A program made the translations under genes and the position numbers. From contig CANQJH010000005.1 in the NCBI GenBank assembly GCA_947624195.1, positions 1 through 64,000 on the forward strand: 64,000 bases of DNA, read 5' to 3'. The notes beneath the pieces are model-generated. The model worked only from the letters and a program-made list of their open reading frames with translations, did no database searches and was not told the DNA's origin. This document shows, one piece after another, positions 10,508 through 20,911 of this stretch. The stretch's first letter is position 1; the number at the start of each line of letters is the position of its first letter. This DNA comes from an uncultured Clostridia bacterium. Its GTDB lineage: Bacteria > Bacillota > Clostridia > TANB77 > CAG-508.

Positions 10508-11419
10508 TTATAACTCAACCGCTCCAATAATTCCAGCATCATTTTTTAATTCCGCACAAATCAAATCATACTTGGAATCCTTATTAAATACATACTTCTT
10601 CAAGCTTTCTTTAAGTCTAGGCAAAAATATATCCTCATAATATGAGAAGCTTCCACCAAAGCATATTGCTTCTGGTTCAAAAATATTTATAATGTTAGAT
10701 AATCCTATGCTTAAATTATCTATGTATTCATCTATTAATTGTACCACTTTATTATCATCAATATTATTTCTTAAATATCTTTGCAACTCTTCTGATTCTA
10801 TATCACTTTTTAGTCCCAACTTTTTTATTGCAAGCTTTTTAAATCTTTTCATTGAGGCATATGTTTCAAAACATCCTTTATTTCCGCAGTTGCATTGGTT
10901 TCCGTTTTTGTTAATTATCATGTGTCCGAATTCAAAACCCGGATGAGCCTTTGGTTGTAGTAGCTTTCCACCTAGAAATACAGCACTTCCTACTCCAGTT
11001 CCTATACACAAAAATACACAGTCATCATACTTTTTTAGGGCTCCGAACTTCTTTTCTGCAAATCCTGCACATTTTCCGTCATTTTTTAATTTTACTTCTG
11101 TCCCATATTTTTCTTTTAGGATTTTTGCGATTTCAAATTTTTTTATATGCAAATTTACTGTATTTACAATTGCTGTTTTACTAGGGCTGCCCGGTACAGC
11201 AAGTCCTATTACTGAAATGTCTTTTTTGTTAAATCCGCTTTTCTCTATTAACTCTTCTATTTCTTCATCTATAATATTTATAATAATTTTTTGAGCTTGT
11301 TTTTCGCTTTTTATATTTGCAGAACTTATATCTCTAGCGACTTTGTCTATTAACACACCTTTATTATCGACAATACCAGATGCTATATGACTTCCTCCTA
11401 TATCAATTCCAATTTTCAT
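10508..11419 (-). CDS. ROK family sugar kinase/regulator
   Basis: GIDIGGSHI, CIGTGVGSAVFLGGKLL, CNCGNKGCFETYAS. Confidence 0.9.
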   Translation of the reverse strand: MKIGIDIGGSHIASGIVDNKGVLIDKVARDISSANIKSEKQAQKIIINIIDEEIEELIEKSGFNKKDISVIGLAVPGSPSKTAIVNTVNLHIKKFEIAKILKEKYGTEVKLKNDGKCAGFAEKKFGALKKYDDCVFLCIGTGVGSAVFLGGKLLQPKAHPGFEFGHMIINKNGNQCNCGNKGCFETYASMKRFKKLAIKKLGLKSDIESEELQRYLRNNIDDNKVVQLIDEYIDNLSIGLSNIINIFEPEAICFGGSFSYYEDIFLPRLKESLKKYVFNKDSKYDLICAELKNDAGIIGAVEL

Positions 11420-11564
11420 TTTTTCTCCTCTCTTTCATAATTTGTAGCTCTATACTTTCCAACATATCAAAGTTAAAACAGCTCGTAGATTGTTGAAAAA
11501 TTATTCTTATACGCAATAGGACAATGGATATAATTTACCTCCATTGTCCTTTGATTTAATATTA

Positions 11565-12911
11565 TTAGAAACCTGCTGCTGAGAATAGGAATGTTCCCAT
11601 GTAAACTTGTATACAAGGTACTAAAACTACGATTGTAATAAAGATTAACATTATACCAATTATACTATACATTACTTGTGGTAACACTTTTACTATTCTT
11701 TGCAATATAACGTCTATATCCATATCCATATATTCTACTAATTTATCCATCATCGTTGTTAGGTCTGTTTGCATACCTATTTTTAGCATTTCTAATGCCA
11801 TAGTGCTAGCTAATCCTGAATCTTCAAATGGTTTAACCCATGACTCTCCAACGATTATATTGTTTATTGATGTTTCTATTATTGACAGCATAACATAATT
11901 TTTTATGACGTTCTTGCTTACCTCTAGTGACTCTTGAATTCTCATACCATTTCTTAAGTTTAGTAGCATCGCCTTAGATAGTCTTGAAAAATCAATAGCA
12001 AATATCAGACTGCCAAATATCGGCATTTTATATTTAAAATAATGCCAATTATATTTTCCTCTTGGTGTTCTTGTATACATGAATGCTCCTACAATTACTG
12101 CTATTATTGCGATTACTGGAATATACCATACATGTTGTAGTTGTCTTAAAAATGCTGCAAAAGCTAATGTAGGTCCTGGCAACTTTTCTGTACTTCCTAT
12201 TGCATCAAATGCACTTTGTATATAAGGAATTATATATACACTTCCTACCATTAAAAGTACAAATAGAAATACAAATTGTGCAATATTAGGAATTAATATT
12301 GATTTAATTTTTTTAGTTAATGTTGTCGATGAATCTATATATTCTACTGCTTGTCTTAAAGACTCCTCTAATGAACCTGAAAGTTCTCCAACTTTTATCA
12401 AGTTTATATAAATATATGGAAATACGTCAGTGTAATACTCCATTGTTGTATACATGTAATCTCCACCTTCAACTCCTGACTCTATATCTTCCAAGATTCC
12501 CCTTAGTGTAGGATTCTCTGTTGACTGTATTAGAGTTTGTAGTGCATGAAGATTGTTAAATCCTGCCCTTTTTAACAAGTAAAAACTTTGTGTAAAAATT
12601 ACTAAATCTCTACTTGTAACTCTTTGTTGTCTAGAGATTGCCATACTAATTCTCTCTTTTGTTGAGAAGCTTCTTTTATTTCTGTCTTTTGCTATATTAG
12701 AAGAATTTGCAATTTTCATTAATTCTTCCATATTAGTTCTTTTCAATCTATCTTTTTTGCTGTATTTACCAAAACTAGTCTGAACAATATCAATTGGTGT
12801 CATTTCATTTGCTTTAAGTCTTTTGACTAAATTTTGCTTACTTTTTTCTGTTATTCTGCTTCTAATTATTACACCGTTTCTATCTACTGCTCTATATATA
12901 TACTCTGGCAT
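11565..12911 (-). CDS. pilC: Type IV pilus inner-membrane platform protein PilC/GspF
   Basis: GspF-like repeats and TM segments; position next to pilT/pilB. Confidence 0.9.
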   Translation of the reverse strand: MPEYIYRAVDRNGVIIRSRITEKSKQNLVKRLKANEMTPIDIVQTSFGKYSKKDRLKRTNMEELMKIANSSNIAKDRNKRSFSTKERISMAISRQQRVTSRDLVIFTQSFYLLKRAGFNNLHALQTLIQSTENPTLRGILEDIESGVEGGDYMYTTMEYYTDVFPYIYINLIKVGELSGSLEESLRQAVEYIDSSTTLTKKIKSILIPNIAQFVFLFVLLMVGSVYIIPYIQSAFDAIGSTEKLPGPTLAFAAFLRQLQHVWYIPVIAIIAVIVGAFMYTRTPRGKYNWHYFKYKMPIFGSLIFAIDFSRLSKAMLLNLRNGMRIQESLEVSKNVIKNYVMLSIIETSINNIIVGESWVKPFEDSGLASTMALEMLKIGMQTDLTTMMDKLVEYMDMDIDVILQRIVKVLPQVMYSIIGIMLIFITIVVLVPCIQVYMGTFLFSAAGF

Positions 12912-12942
12912 ATTTTATTCTCCTTTTTTCGAAAGTTTTTGT

Positions 12943-14067
12943 CTATTTGGGTTGCTCATCTTTTTTCATTCTTAATTGCATTATTGTTCTGTTAAGTATT
13001 TCAACATTTTTTTCTTCAATCTGTGCTTTTGCTTGATCTAATGTGATAACGTCTGATACATACAACTCAGCTAAAGCATTTATTAAACCGATACTTCCAT
13101 TTCCTGAAGAACTTTGTATTGCGTCTTCTATTTCTGAAGCAGTTAATTTCTCTTTTCTTAATATACCCGCAATTACATTGTCAACAACCATTACTTCTGG
13201 AACTAAACTAAGTTCTCCTGTTTTATTTTTTATTAATCTTTGGGAAATAACTAACTTTAATAATGCTGCTATCAAATATTTTATTGTTGTCTGGTCTCTT
13301 ACTTCATAGAAGTTTATCATTCTGTCAATTGTTTCTGCACAAGATTTTGTGTGTAAAGTTCCTAATACTAGATGTCCCGATTCTGCTGTTTCAATTGCTG
13401 CATCTAATGTTTCTCTATCTCTAATTTCTCCTATAACCAATATGTCACAGTCTTCTCTAAGAGAGTTTTTGGTTCCTATACTGTATGCAGGCATATCTCC
13501 TCCAGCACCTACTTCTTTTTGAACTATAATTGATTTTTTAGATGTATGTTTATACTCTATTGGGCTTTCAAGTGTAAGAATCTTTTTGTTTTGTGTTTCA
13601 TTAATATAATTAATTAAAGCATTTAATGTTGTTGACTTCCCTGAGTTAGTTTTTCCTGTTACTAAAATTAGTCCTTGTGGTTGAGCAGTCATCCTTCTTA
13701 CTATATCGGGAACTCCTAATTCTTCATAAGATGGTAATTCATTTCTAATTAATCTAGTTGTTATAACTGGGACACCATCTGAATAACTTATATTTATTCT
13801 TAGACGAATATCATTAAACTCTTCTGAGCAATCCAAAACTTTTCTTTCTCTAAATGATTTATCTTTTTCAATATTTCCTTTTAGAAAAAAGTCATATGCT
13901 TCCCACATATCTTCATTGGTAATTTCAGCATATTCATCCAATGTTTCTAGCTCTCGATTTACTCTTACAATAGGCTTCAGTCCACTTACAAAGTGTACGT
14001 CTGATGCCCTCATTTCTTCCGCCTTTCTCAAAATATCATTTACATCCATTATAGTATTTCCTTTCAT
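12943..14067 (-). CDS. pilT: Type IV pilus retraction ATPase PilT
   Basis: VTGKTNSGKSTTLNALI, GEIRDRETLDAAIETAESGHLVLGTLHT. Confidence 0.9.
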   Translation of the reverse strand: MKGNTIMDVNDILRKAEEMRASDVHFVSGLKPIVRVNRELETLDEYAEITNEDMWEAYDFFLKGNIEKDKSFRERKVLDCSEEFNDIRLRINISYSDGVPVITTRLIRNELPSYEELGVPDIVRRMTAQPQGLILVTGKTNSGKSTTLNALINYINETQNKKILTLESPIEYKHTSKKSIIVQKEVGAGGDMPAYSIGTKNSLREDCDILVIGEIRDRETLDAAIETAESGHLVLGTLHTKSCAETIDRMINFYEVRDQTTIKYLIAALLKLVISQRLIKNKTGELSLVPEVMVVDNVIAGILRKEKLTASEIEDAIQSSSGNGSIGLINALAELYVSDVITLDQAKAQIEEKNVEILNRTIMQLRMKKDEQPK

Positions 14068-14077
14068 TTATATCATT

Positions 14078-15703
14078 TTAATAAAATAATAGTTTATCAT
14101 TAAGTTCTTCCAATGTTGTTATTCCTTCAATTACCTTTTTAATTCCATCAATTAGCATTGGTTGATAACCTTCTTTTAAAGCTTCATCTCTTATTTCAAA
14201 TGTGGAAGCATTTTTTATTATTAAATCTTTAATGTTATCCGATAGTAATAATGTTTCAAATATAGCAATTCTATCGAAATATCCACTGTTATTACACTCT
14301 TTGCATCCAACAGCATCGTAGGTCACTTTATTATCAATATCAAAGTTAATATTATATTTTTCTCCTATTTTATTTATTATTTCTTTTTCTTGTTCGTTAA
14401 AAGGTCTTTCTCGTCTACATTTTGGGCATAATTTTCTAACCAATCTTTGTGATATTGATGTTGCTAAAGTATTTGCTATATCATAATTAGAAACGTTCAT
14501 TTTTCTTAATCTTGATATAACTTCAACTGCATTTAAAGTATGAATTGTTGTTAAAACGTAATGTCCAGTTTGTCCAGCTTGCATTGCAATTTCAGCAGTT
14601 TCCTCATCTCTAATCTCTCCAACCAAAATGATATTAGGGTCTTGTCTTAGAACAGTTCTTAGTGAACTTGCAAATGTAGTTTTAGAGTCTATTTCAATTT
14701 GGTTTAGTCCATGAATTCTTATTTCTACTGGGTCTTCAATTGTTGTTATATTAATGCTTTCTTTATTTAGAAAATCTATTACACTATATAAAGTTGTTGT
14801 TTTGCCTTCTCCAGTAGGTGCTGCAATTACTGTTATACTATTTCTTTTATCAAACGCATCTTTTACAAGTTTTTCATCTCTTGGAAAACCTAATTCAAAT
14901 ATCCCTTTAATGGTTGTATTTTTCTTTAATAATCTAAGAACAAATTTTTCACCATATATGTTTTTCTGTGAAGATACACGGATATTATAATCAGGATACA
15001 TTATAATTCTTCCATCTTGAGGTTCTTGCTTTTCTTGATGCATATTAGATATAGATTTTAATCTTCCTATTACCTGTACCTGTTTATCTTTATCTATATG
15101 AGCAACATCAAATAAAATTCCATCAATCCTATATCTTACTCTTATATACTGCTCTAAAGGCTCAATATGAATATCTGATGCTCTTTGTTGCATACCAGTT
15201 TTAATGATATTATCAACTATAGTTGCACCATTACTACCAGTATCTATTGAATCAGTCGAAACTTGGTCTAAATCCTTTAATACCTTTTCTACTAATTCTT
15301 TAAAAGTAATATATGACTCCATTATTAGACCTTTATTAAGCATTAAAAGTCTAACTCCTTCTATTTGGCTTCTATTTGCAGTACTTGCGAAGCATACTTT
15401 GATTATACCATTAGAAACCTCAAAAGGAACAGCCAAATCCTCTTTTGCAGTATCAAGTGAAATATAATTAGTTACATTTAACTTTACATCACTTGATTTT
15501 AGTAATATTGTTTTTTCTTCTAATATTTCCCCCATGGCTGTTAACAGTTTGTCTGGGTCTACTAAATTTAACTTATAAAGTATATCACCTATTTTTTCTT
15601 TAGGATTTTGCTGTTGATATTCTATTGCCTTTGATATATCGTCTTTAGTGACGATTCCCCTTCTTACTAATTCAATTCCTAAGGGTGCTCTATTTGATGC
15701 CAT
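14078..15703 (-). CDS. pilB: Type IV pilus assembly ATPase PilB/GspE
   Basis: APTGEGKTTTLY, VGEIRDEETAEIAMQAGQTGHYVLTTIHT, CPKC-x-CKEC zinc motif. Confidence 0.92.
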   Translation of the reverse strand: MASNRAPLGIELVRRGIVTKDDISKAIEYQQQNPKEKIGDILYKLNLVDPDKLLTAMGEILEEKTILLKSSDVKLNVTNYISLDTAKEDLAVPFEVSNGIIKVCFASTANRSQIEGVRLLMLNKGLIMESYITFKELVEKVLKDLDQVSTDSIDTGSNGATIVDNIIKTGMQQRASDIHIEPLEQYIRVRYRIDGILFDVAHIDKDKQVQVIGRLKSISNMHQEKQEPQDGRIIMYPDYNIRVSSQKNIYGEKFVLRLLKKNTTIKGIFELGFPRDEKLVKDAFDKRNSITVIAAPTGEGKTTTLYSVIDFLNKESINITTIEDPVEIRIHGLNQIEIDSKTTFASSLRTVLRQDPNIILVGEIRDEETAEIAMQAGQTGHYVLTTIHTLNAVEVISRLRKMNVSNYDIANTLATSISQRLVRKLCPKCRRERPFNEQEKEIINKIGEKYNINFDIDNKVTYDAVGCKECNNSGYFDRIAIFETLLLSDNIKDLIIKNASTFEIRDEALKEGYQPMLIDGIKKVIEGITTLEELNDKLLFY

Positions 15704-15722
15704 CTTTTCTCCTTTCCATCCA

Positions 15723-16169
15723 TTACCAGTATCTTAAAACATAACTAATTGTTTTACTATAATTTGGATTATCTACATTTTTTCCAGTCGATATGCTTAC
15801 TTTAATAATTTTTTTATTATTTTCTGTGGTCGCCATAGCTGAAAATGATAATATGTTAGTTGCAATTTTTTCTTTATTTTTGTATATAGATTTTTCTTGT
15901 ATTCTGTAAGTATAAGTATTTCCACTTTCAAGCACTATTGTTACTCCATTTGAATCACTGTTAACAATAGCATCTTTGCTTTCTTTTACATCTTTTACAA
16001 AATTAATATTAAATTTATTAAATTCCTCTGAGCTAATGCTATTTGAATTAATATTACTCATATTATTGTATACGTAACTACTTAAAGACGCCAGTAATCC
16101 AATTGTTACTGAAAATATAATTATATACAACATGAGTGCTACTAAAGTTACACCTTTTTCCTTTTTCAT
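15723..16169 (-). CDS. Prepilin-like minor pilin
   Basis: MKKEKGVTLVALMLYIIIFSVTIGLL class III signal-like N-terminus within T4P cluster. Confidence 0.75.
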   Translation of the reverse strand: MKKEKGVTLVALMLYIIIFSVTIGLLASLSSYVYNNMSNINSNSISSEEFNKFNINFVKDVKESKDAIVNSDSNGVTIVLESGNTYTYRIQEKSIYKNKEKIATNILSFSAMATTENNKKIIKVSISTGKNVDNPNYSKTISYVLRYW

Positions 16170-16173
16170 ATTC

Positions 16174-16596
16174 TTACTCTCTTATTTTTATTTTATTTAT
16201 TGGAAAAGTTACTTGTTTTCCTGAAATAGTATATACTACAGTAATGTTTATCTTTTTTATGATGTCTTCTGCAAATCCCCCAGTTTCATCTGAATATTTT
16301 GATAAAGAATATTCCACATGACTTTTGTTTTTTGTTTCGTTAAAGTAATCATTCATACCAGCTTCACTTATCATCTGTCCAACTTTTTCTTCTGTTATTG
16401 AATCATAATTTTCTAAATCAATTTTTTCAAAAACATCTGTTATACATCCAACTGCTACTTCATGAATTTTAATTGTAACAGCATTTACATATATCTGATA
16501 ATATAAATTTACAATTGCAACACTGGATATTATAAAGATAATTAATCCAGTAGCAACGTCTATTCCAGTAACACCTTTTTCACTATTTATTTTCAT
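16174..16596 (-). CDS. Prepilin-like minor pilin
   Basis: EKGVTGIDVATGLIIFIISSVAIVNLYYQ N-terminus within T4P cluster. Confidence 0.65.
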   Translation of the reverse strand: MKINSEKGVTGIDVATGLIIFIISSVAIVNLYYQIYVNAVTIKIHEVAVGCITDVFEKIDLENYDSITEEKVGQMISEAGMNDYFNETKNKSHVEYSLSKYSDETGGFAEDIIKKINITVVYTISGKQVTFPINKIKIRE

Positions 16597-17391
16597 TTAA
16601 ACACCTATCTGTGATAAAAATATAACAATCCATACAATTGCATTTGATATACATATATAACTTGCAATTGGTAGCTTCTTATTATATTTTTTCCCTTTAT
16701 ACATAATTTTATTTATTAATAGTTTGATTGATATAATCAAAAGAGTGTAAATAATAGTTAGTATTGTTCCAATTTCTAAGCAAAAGAAATTTAATATAAT
16801 GCATAAAATTACAGCGCTTATATCATAATCATTTTTAGCTTTTTTCTTTAATCTTATTGTACTTATTACTGTAAGAAGTGCAATTACCACAAAGTAAATA
16901 ATGATTCTAACTAAATTAAAATTATAAACTATAAAATATTGATATATAATATTTAATAAAGATATTACAATACCATATATCAGTACTCCTTTATTAATTT
17001 CATTATGCTCTAAGTCTATGCCAATTACCAAAAATAGAAATACAATAAATAGTATTCCCAATATTAATTCAAGCCCCTTAAAGGTTAATATTGTATTTAT
17101 ATTTATTCCAATTCCTAAGGCAAGTACAACAAATGCTAAGCCGGTAAGTATCTCAATTAATGGATACCTAAAGCTTATTTTAGTTTTACAATATCTACAC
17201 TTTCCTCTTAAGCAAACAAAACTTACTATGGGAATTAAGTCTAAAAAAGATAATTTATGGTTACATTTTGTGCAAAATGAGTTACTATATAATATATCTT
17301 TATGTAGTGGTATTCTGTAAGTTGCAAGAGTTAAGAAGCTTCCAAAAAGAGTACCAATTATAAAGATTAGTATATATATTAATACGTTCAT
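16597..17391 (-). CDS. pilD: Prepilin peptidase
   Basis: GSFLTLATYRIP, two CxxC motifs (CTKC, CRYC), FRYPLIEILTG, multiple TM segments. Confidence 0.9.
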   Translation of the reverse strand: MNVLIYILIFIIGTLFGSFLTLATYRIPLHKDILYSNSFCTKCNHKLSFLDLIPIVSFVCLRGKCRYCKTKISFRYPLIEILTGLAFVVLALGIGININTILTFKGLELILGILFIVFLFLVIGIDLEHNEINKGVLIYGIVISLLNIIYQYFIVYNFNLVRIIIYFVVIALLTVISTIRLKKKAKNDYDISAVILCIILNFFCLEIGTILTIIYTLLIISIKLLINKIMYKGKKYNKKLPIASYICISNAIVWIVIFLSQIGV

Positions 17392-17418
17392 TTATCTTTT
17401 TCCCTTTCTTTTGAAATA

Positions 17419-17456
17419 GAGGCTACCTAAATACGATCTTTATTTAGGTAACCTCA
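17419..17456 (-). terminator. Strong hairpin downstream of pilin gene
   Basis: gaggctacctaaata cgatct ttatttaggtaacctc inverted repeat. Confidence 0.6.
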
Positions 17457-17493
17457 TATTTAGTGCTATTATTTAAATAATAGGTTGTTATTA

Positions 17494-17742
17494 CTACTTT
17501 GCTACTTGGTTTGTATCTAGTAAGTAGTTATGGTATAGTTGCGTTAATGCATTTTCAGCAGTATTTAAAGTTGTGCCTTCTTTAGTAGCTTCTTCTTTAT
17601 AGGCAGCTGCTGCATTGCTTGAATAATGGAATAATCCATTATCTTGTAATGCTATTGTTAAAGCAACTCCTGCTAGAATTAAAAGAATTATAATAGTAAC
17701 AACTAAAGCAACTAAAGTAATACCTTTTTCATCCTTAAACAT
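17494..17742 (-). CDS. Type IV pilin (likely major pilin)
   Basis: MFKDEKGITLVALVVTIIILLILAGVALTIALQDNGLF; short, in T4P cluster. Confidence 0.8.
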   Translation of the reverse strand: MFKDEKGITLVALVVTIIILLILAGVALTIALQDNGLFHYSSNAAAAYKEEATKEGTTLNTAENALTQLYHNYLLDTNQVAK

Positions 17743-17811
17743 TTTATTTTCCCTCCTTAGTAAAATTTGTGTTATATATATATTTATTATAATAAATATA
17801 ACCTAATTAAA

Positions 17812-18231
17812 TTATTTTGTTCCACTACCAATTCCTGATGCTGTGTAGTAGTTATCTGTTGTATTTCTATCAACCACTGGGTTAGATGTCTGCCCTTCTG
17901 TCGTTGAAGGAGTCGTACCTTCTGTACCTGTTGGTGTATCAACTGATTCGGCAAATGGGTCTACCTTACCTGGATTATAACTTCTTTCACTTCTATATAA
18001 AGATAAGTCTGCATCTGTAACTGTGAAAATAGTATTTAGTGGTTCAAGTTCTTCTTGATTATCTTCTTCAATTTCTTTTGCTACATCCTCTGGTGTAGAA
18101 TATGCTGTTATTTTACTTGGAATAATTTTATTATTAGGTAAGTATTGATAAAATATTAATGCTAAAATTAATCCAACAGCAACTGTAATCAAAAGAATAA
18201 TACATATTTCTTTAATAATTGTTTTAAACAT
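17812..18231 (-). CDS. Single-TM protein of T4P cluster (possible PilP-like)
   Basis: N-terminal TM, YNPGKVDPFA segment, position between pilin and PilO-like gene. Confidence 0.4.
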   Translation of the reverse strand: MFKTIIKEICIILLITVAVGLILALIFYQYLPNNKIIPSKITAYSTPEDVAKEIEEDNQEELEPLNTIFTVTDADLSLYRSERSYNPGKVDPFAESVDTPTGTEGTTPSTTEGQTSNPVVDRNTTDNYYTASGIGSGTK

Positions 18232-18270
18232 TGTTTACTTCCTTTCGTTTTATTCTACATAAACAGTTTA

Positions 18271-18972
18271 TTACTCATCTGATACTGTTGTATTAGAATT
18301 ACTTCCTTCTACATCTGTAGATTGGGTTGTATTAGACTCAGTTGTATTAGACTCGGTTGTATCTGATGGAGTTGTGTTTGTTGTGGTTGTAGGAGTCTTT
18401 GTTGTATTTTCTCTTTGAATCTTTACATCCTTTACTACAAAAGTAGCTTGACCCTGTGTCATGTGGAAGTTGTCAATTATAAAGTCTAAATTAGAATCAT
18501 TTTCTATTTCATACATAAACTGTACTATTGCTAAATACTCGCCTTGAGCTGTAAAATTTAGATTTTTGTAGTCTTGATTTTGTAATGTTGAATTTGCCAC
18601 TTGCATTTCTAATGTGACTCCTTGACTTGTTGCGTGATTTCCGATTCTGCTCCACAAATATTCAATCGTATAAGTCTTTGTTTGTGTTGCTTGTCGAATT
18701 TCACTCTCGGTGTTTTGTGATATAGCATCTAAATAATTCTTTTTTGCTTTAGAAAGCGCTTCAACATCTGTTTGAAGTTTTGTAAGGGCACTTGTATAAT
18801 TATCATTTTGAGTATTAGCTGCTGCAATTGATGATGTTAACTCTTCATTTTTTTTGCCTATTCCATCAAATCCATATACTTGAAATGGTCCTATGCTCAA
18901 TCCATTTTTCATAATTAAAATCATTAGTATCAATACTAAGACTAATAATGAACTTAATAATGCTTTTCTCAT
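18271..18972 (-). CDS. pilO: PilO-like T4P alignment protein with Thr/Ser-rich tail
   Basis: N-terminal TM, coiled coil, position next to PilMN. Confidence 0.65.
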   Translation of the reverse strand: MRKALLSSLLVLVLILMILIMKNGLSIGPFQVYGFDGIGKKNEELTSSIAAANTQNDNYTSALTKLQTDVEALSKAKKNYLDAISQNTESEIRQATQTKTYTIEYLWSRIGNHATSQGVTLEMQVANSTLQNQDYKNLNFTAQGEYLAIVQFMYEIENDSNLDFIIDNFHMTQGQATFVVKDVKIQRENTTKTPTTTTNTTPSDTTESNTTESNTTQSTDVEGSNSNTTVSDE

Positions 18973-18987
18973 TGTTTTCCTCCATTT

Positions 18988-20655
18988 CTAATATGTTCTT
19001 AGATTTCCTTCTATTGTTACTATAACATCATTGCCAGTCTTTTGTCCTTCTGATGACACAATATCCTCTAATATATTAGCATTTTTTAGTTTAGCTTTAA
19101 AGTATGCTATTTGTTCGTACTTTTGTGATTTAACTTCTAGTGTCATATGTTGTTTAATAGTATTTCCATCTGTAATTTCAGTATTATTTATTGATATTAG
19201 TGTAACTAATTGTGGTATGTTATATACAATTTTGTTTAGTAAAGTTGTTATTTGATTTTTTCTTCCTCTTGCAGTTTGTATTGAAGAACTAATGTCTTGC
19301 AGATTAGAAGTATATCTTTGGTAATCTATAGTTTTTCCGGTAATTTTAGTATCATCCTCATTTAATTTACTTAGCTGATTTGAAATATAACCTCTAACGT
19401 CTTCGGCTTCTGCAATTTTGTTATTTATCTGTCTTACTATCCAACTAGATGCAATCATATATAGTATTATTATCATAACAACTGTTATAACATTTCTTAG
19501 CAAAATCATTTCTACTTTATCAAACTTTCCCTTCAAGTCCGATAAGTCAAAATTAAAACTTAACTTCTTTTTGACTTTTGGTGTATTGTTGTTTTTACGC
19601 TTTAGTGAACCTATATCTTGAGTCAAGAAGGCTTTTAAATCTAATTTCCAATCTCTTCCCAAGAAATTTAGACTTTGTATACCCTCTCCCAGTCCTTGCA
19701 TTGCTAAGGCAATAGCTGAATTTACTTCAATGTAGTCTTTTACATTTACATTCATATTCATATGTTGCTCTATAAAATATGGTTTTAATATTTCTACTTT
19801 TGAATTTTTAAAATATTCCTTGAAATATAGGTCAATATTATTAATTACAGCTCCAATGCCAGTAATATAAATAACATCCATATTTTTGTATAAATCTCTG
19901 TAGCTTTGTACTTTTTCAACTATTTTATATAATGCAGGTACAATATATTGTAGATATTCGTTATCTCCCATAGAAGAATAGTCTGTTTCCATAGTATAAA
20001 TAGTAGTATTTTGACAAACTTCATAAGATTTAGAAAAAGAATTTTCCTTTTCATTAATTTTATCCAATGCCTCTTTCATGCCTTCTTCTATTGTATCAAC
20101 ACTGTATATTGCTTGATTTATAATGGTTGTAATTGTTGTTTGCTCGTCTATATTAACAATCATATAGTTTCTATTTTTTTCTGCTTTTATCAAGTTTGGA
20201 AGTGTTGTAGGTAAAGGAACTAATGTATCAATGCTTCCTTGTCTAAAGAAGTTCTGTATTTCAGCTATATCATTTTGAGTATCATAAATATAAATAATTT
20301 TACTTAAATCTTGATTTTCTATGTTATTAGTATAGATATATTTACCATTATAAACTTTGCTATTAAAATGATTCTCTACACAAAAAGATTCGAATTCAGT
20401 TTTAACAGCTTTCTCCAAATACGTTTTATTTGCTAAATTAAAAACGTCAAAATAATAGTATTTTTCATTTGACAAATTGCAACTTATTGGAATTCTAAAG
20501 CTATTAGTTTCTGATATTATTTGTTCTAGTGTTTCAGTTATGTTACTATAAAACTTAATTCCATATGCTTCAACTGTAAAATTGTTGCTATCTTTTTTGA
20601 CTTTAGCATATCTAACTAATTTATCTGTAATATCAATTCCTAAGCACTCTTGCAT
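18988..20655 (-). CDS. pilM: PilM-PilN fusion protein
   Basis: N-terminal actin-like PilM-type region (MQECLGIDITDKLVRYAKVK) followed by TM and PilN-type periplasmic-like region. Confidence 0.75.
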   Translation of the reverse strand: MQECLGIDITDKLVRYAKVKKDSNNFTVEAYGIKFYSNITETLEQIISETNSFRIPISCNLSNEKYYYFDVFNLANKTYLEKAVKTEFESFCVENHFNSKVYNGKYIYTNNIENQDLSKIIYIYDTQNDIAEIQNFFRQGSIDTLVPLPTTLPNLIKAEKNRNYMIVNIDEQTTITTIINQAIYSVDTIEEGMKEALDKINEKENSFSKSYEVCQNTTIYTMETDYSSMGDNEYLQYIVPALYKIVEKVQSYRDLYKNMDVIYITGIGAVINNIDLYFKEYFKNSKVEILKPYFIEQHMNMNVNVKDYIEVNSAIALAMQGLGEGIQSLNFLGRDWKLDLKAFLTQDIGSLKRKNNNTPKVKKKLSFNFDLSDLKGKFDKVEMILLRNVITVVMIIILYMIASSWIVRQINNKIAEAEDVRGYISNQLSKLNEDDTKITGKTIDYQRYTSNLQDISSSIQTARGRKNQITTLLNKIVYNIPQLVTLISINNTEITDGNTIKQHMTLEVKSQKYEQIAYFKAKLKNANILEDIVSSEGQKTGNDVIVTIEGNLRTY

Positions 20656-20855
20656 TTTTTCCTCTTTCCTCTATAGTTTTTTCATATTTTTACAATTATC
20701 TGTGGTTTATTTCAATTTACAACATTATATATAATTATTTTATATTTTTTTTATATAAAGTCAATACATTTTCATTTAATGAAAACAAAATGTAATATTT
20801 GTAATTTTAATGATATATTACCATATTTTTATCCAAGAAATATTTAAAAAATTGT

Positions 20856-20906
20856 ATAAATATAACTCATATTATATCCTATTTTCGACATAATATGAGT
20901 TATTTA
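20856..20906 (-). terminator. Terminator-like hairpin after TPR gene
   Basis: aactcatattat ... ataatatgagtt inverted repeat. Confidence 0.6.
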
Positions 20907-20911
20907 AAAAT

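Noticed and set aside
11565-20655. Cluster as a type II secretion system
   Set aside because: PilT retraction ATPase and PilM/N/O-like genes favour type IV pili; no secretin expected or seen in a monoderm context.
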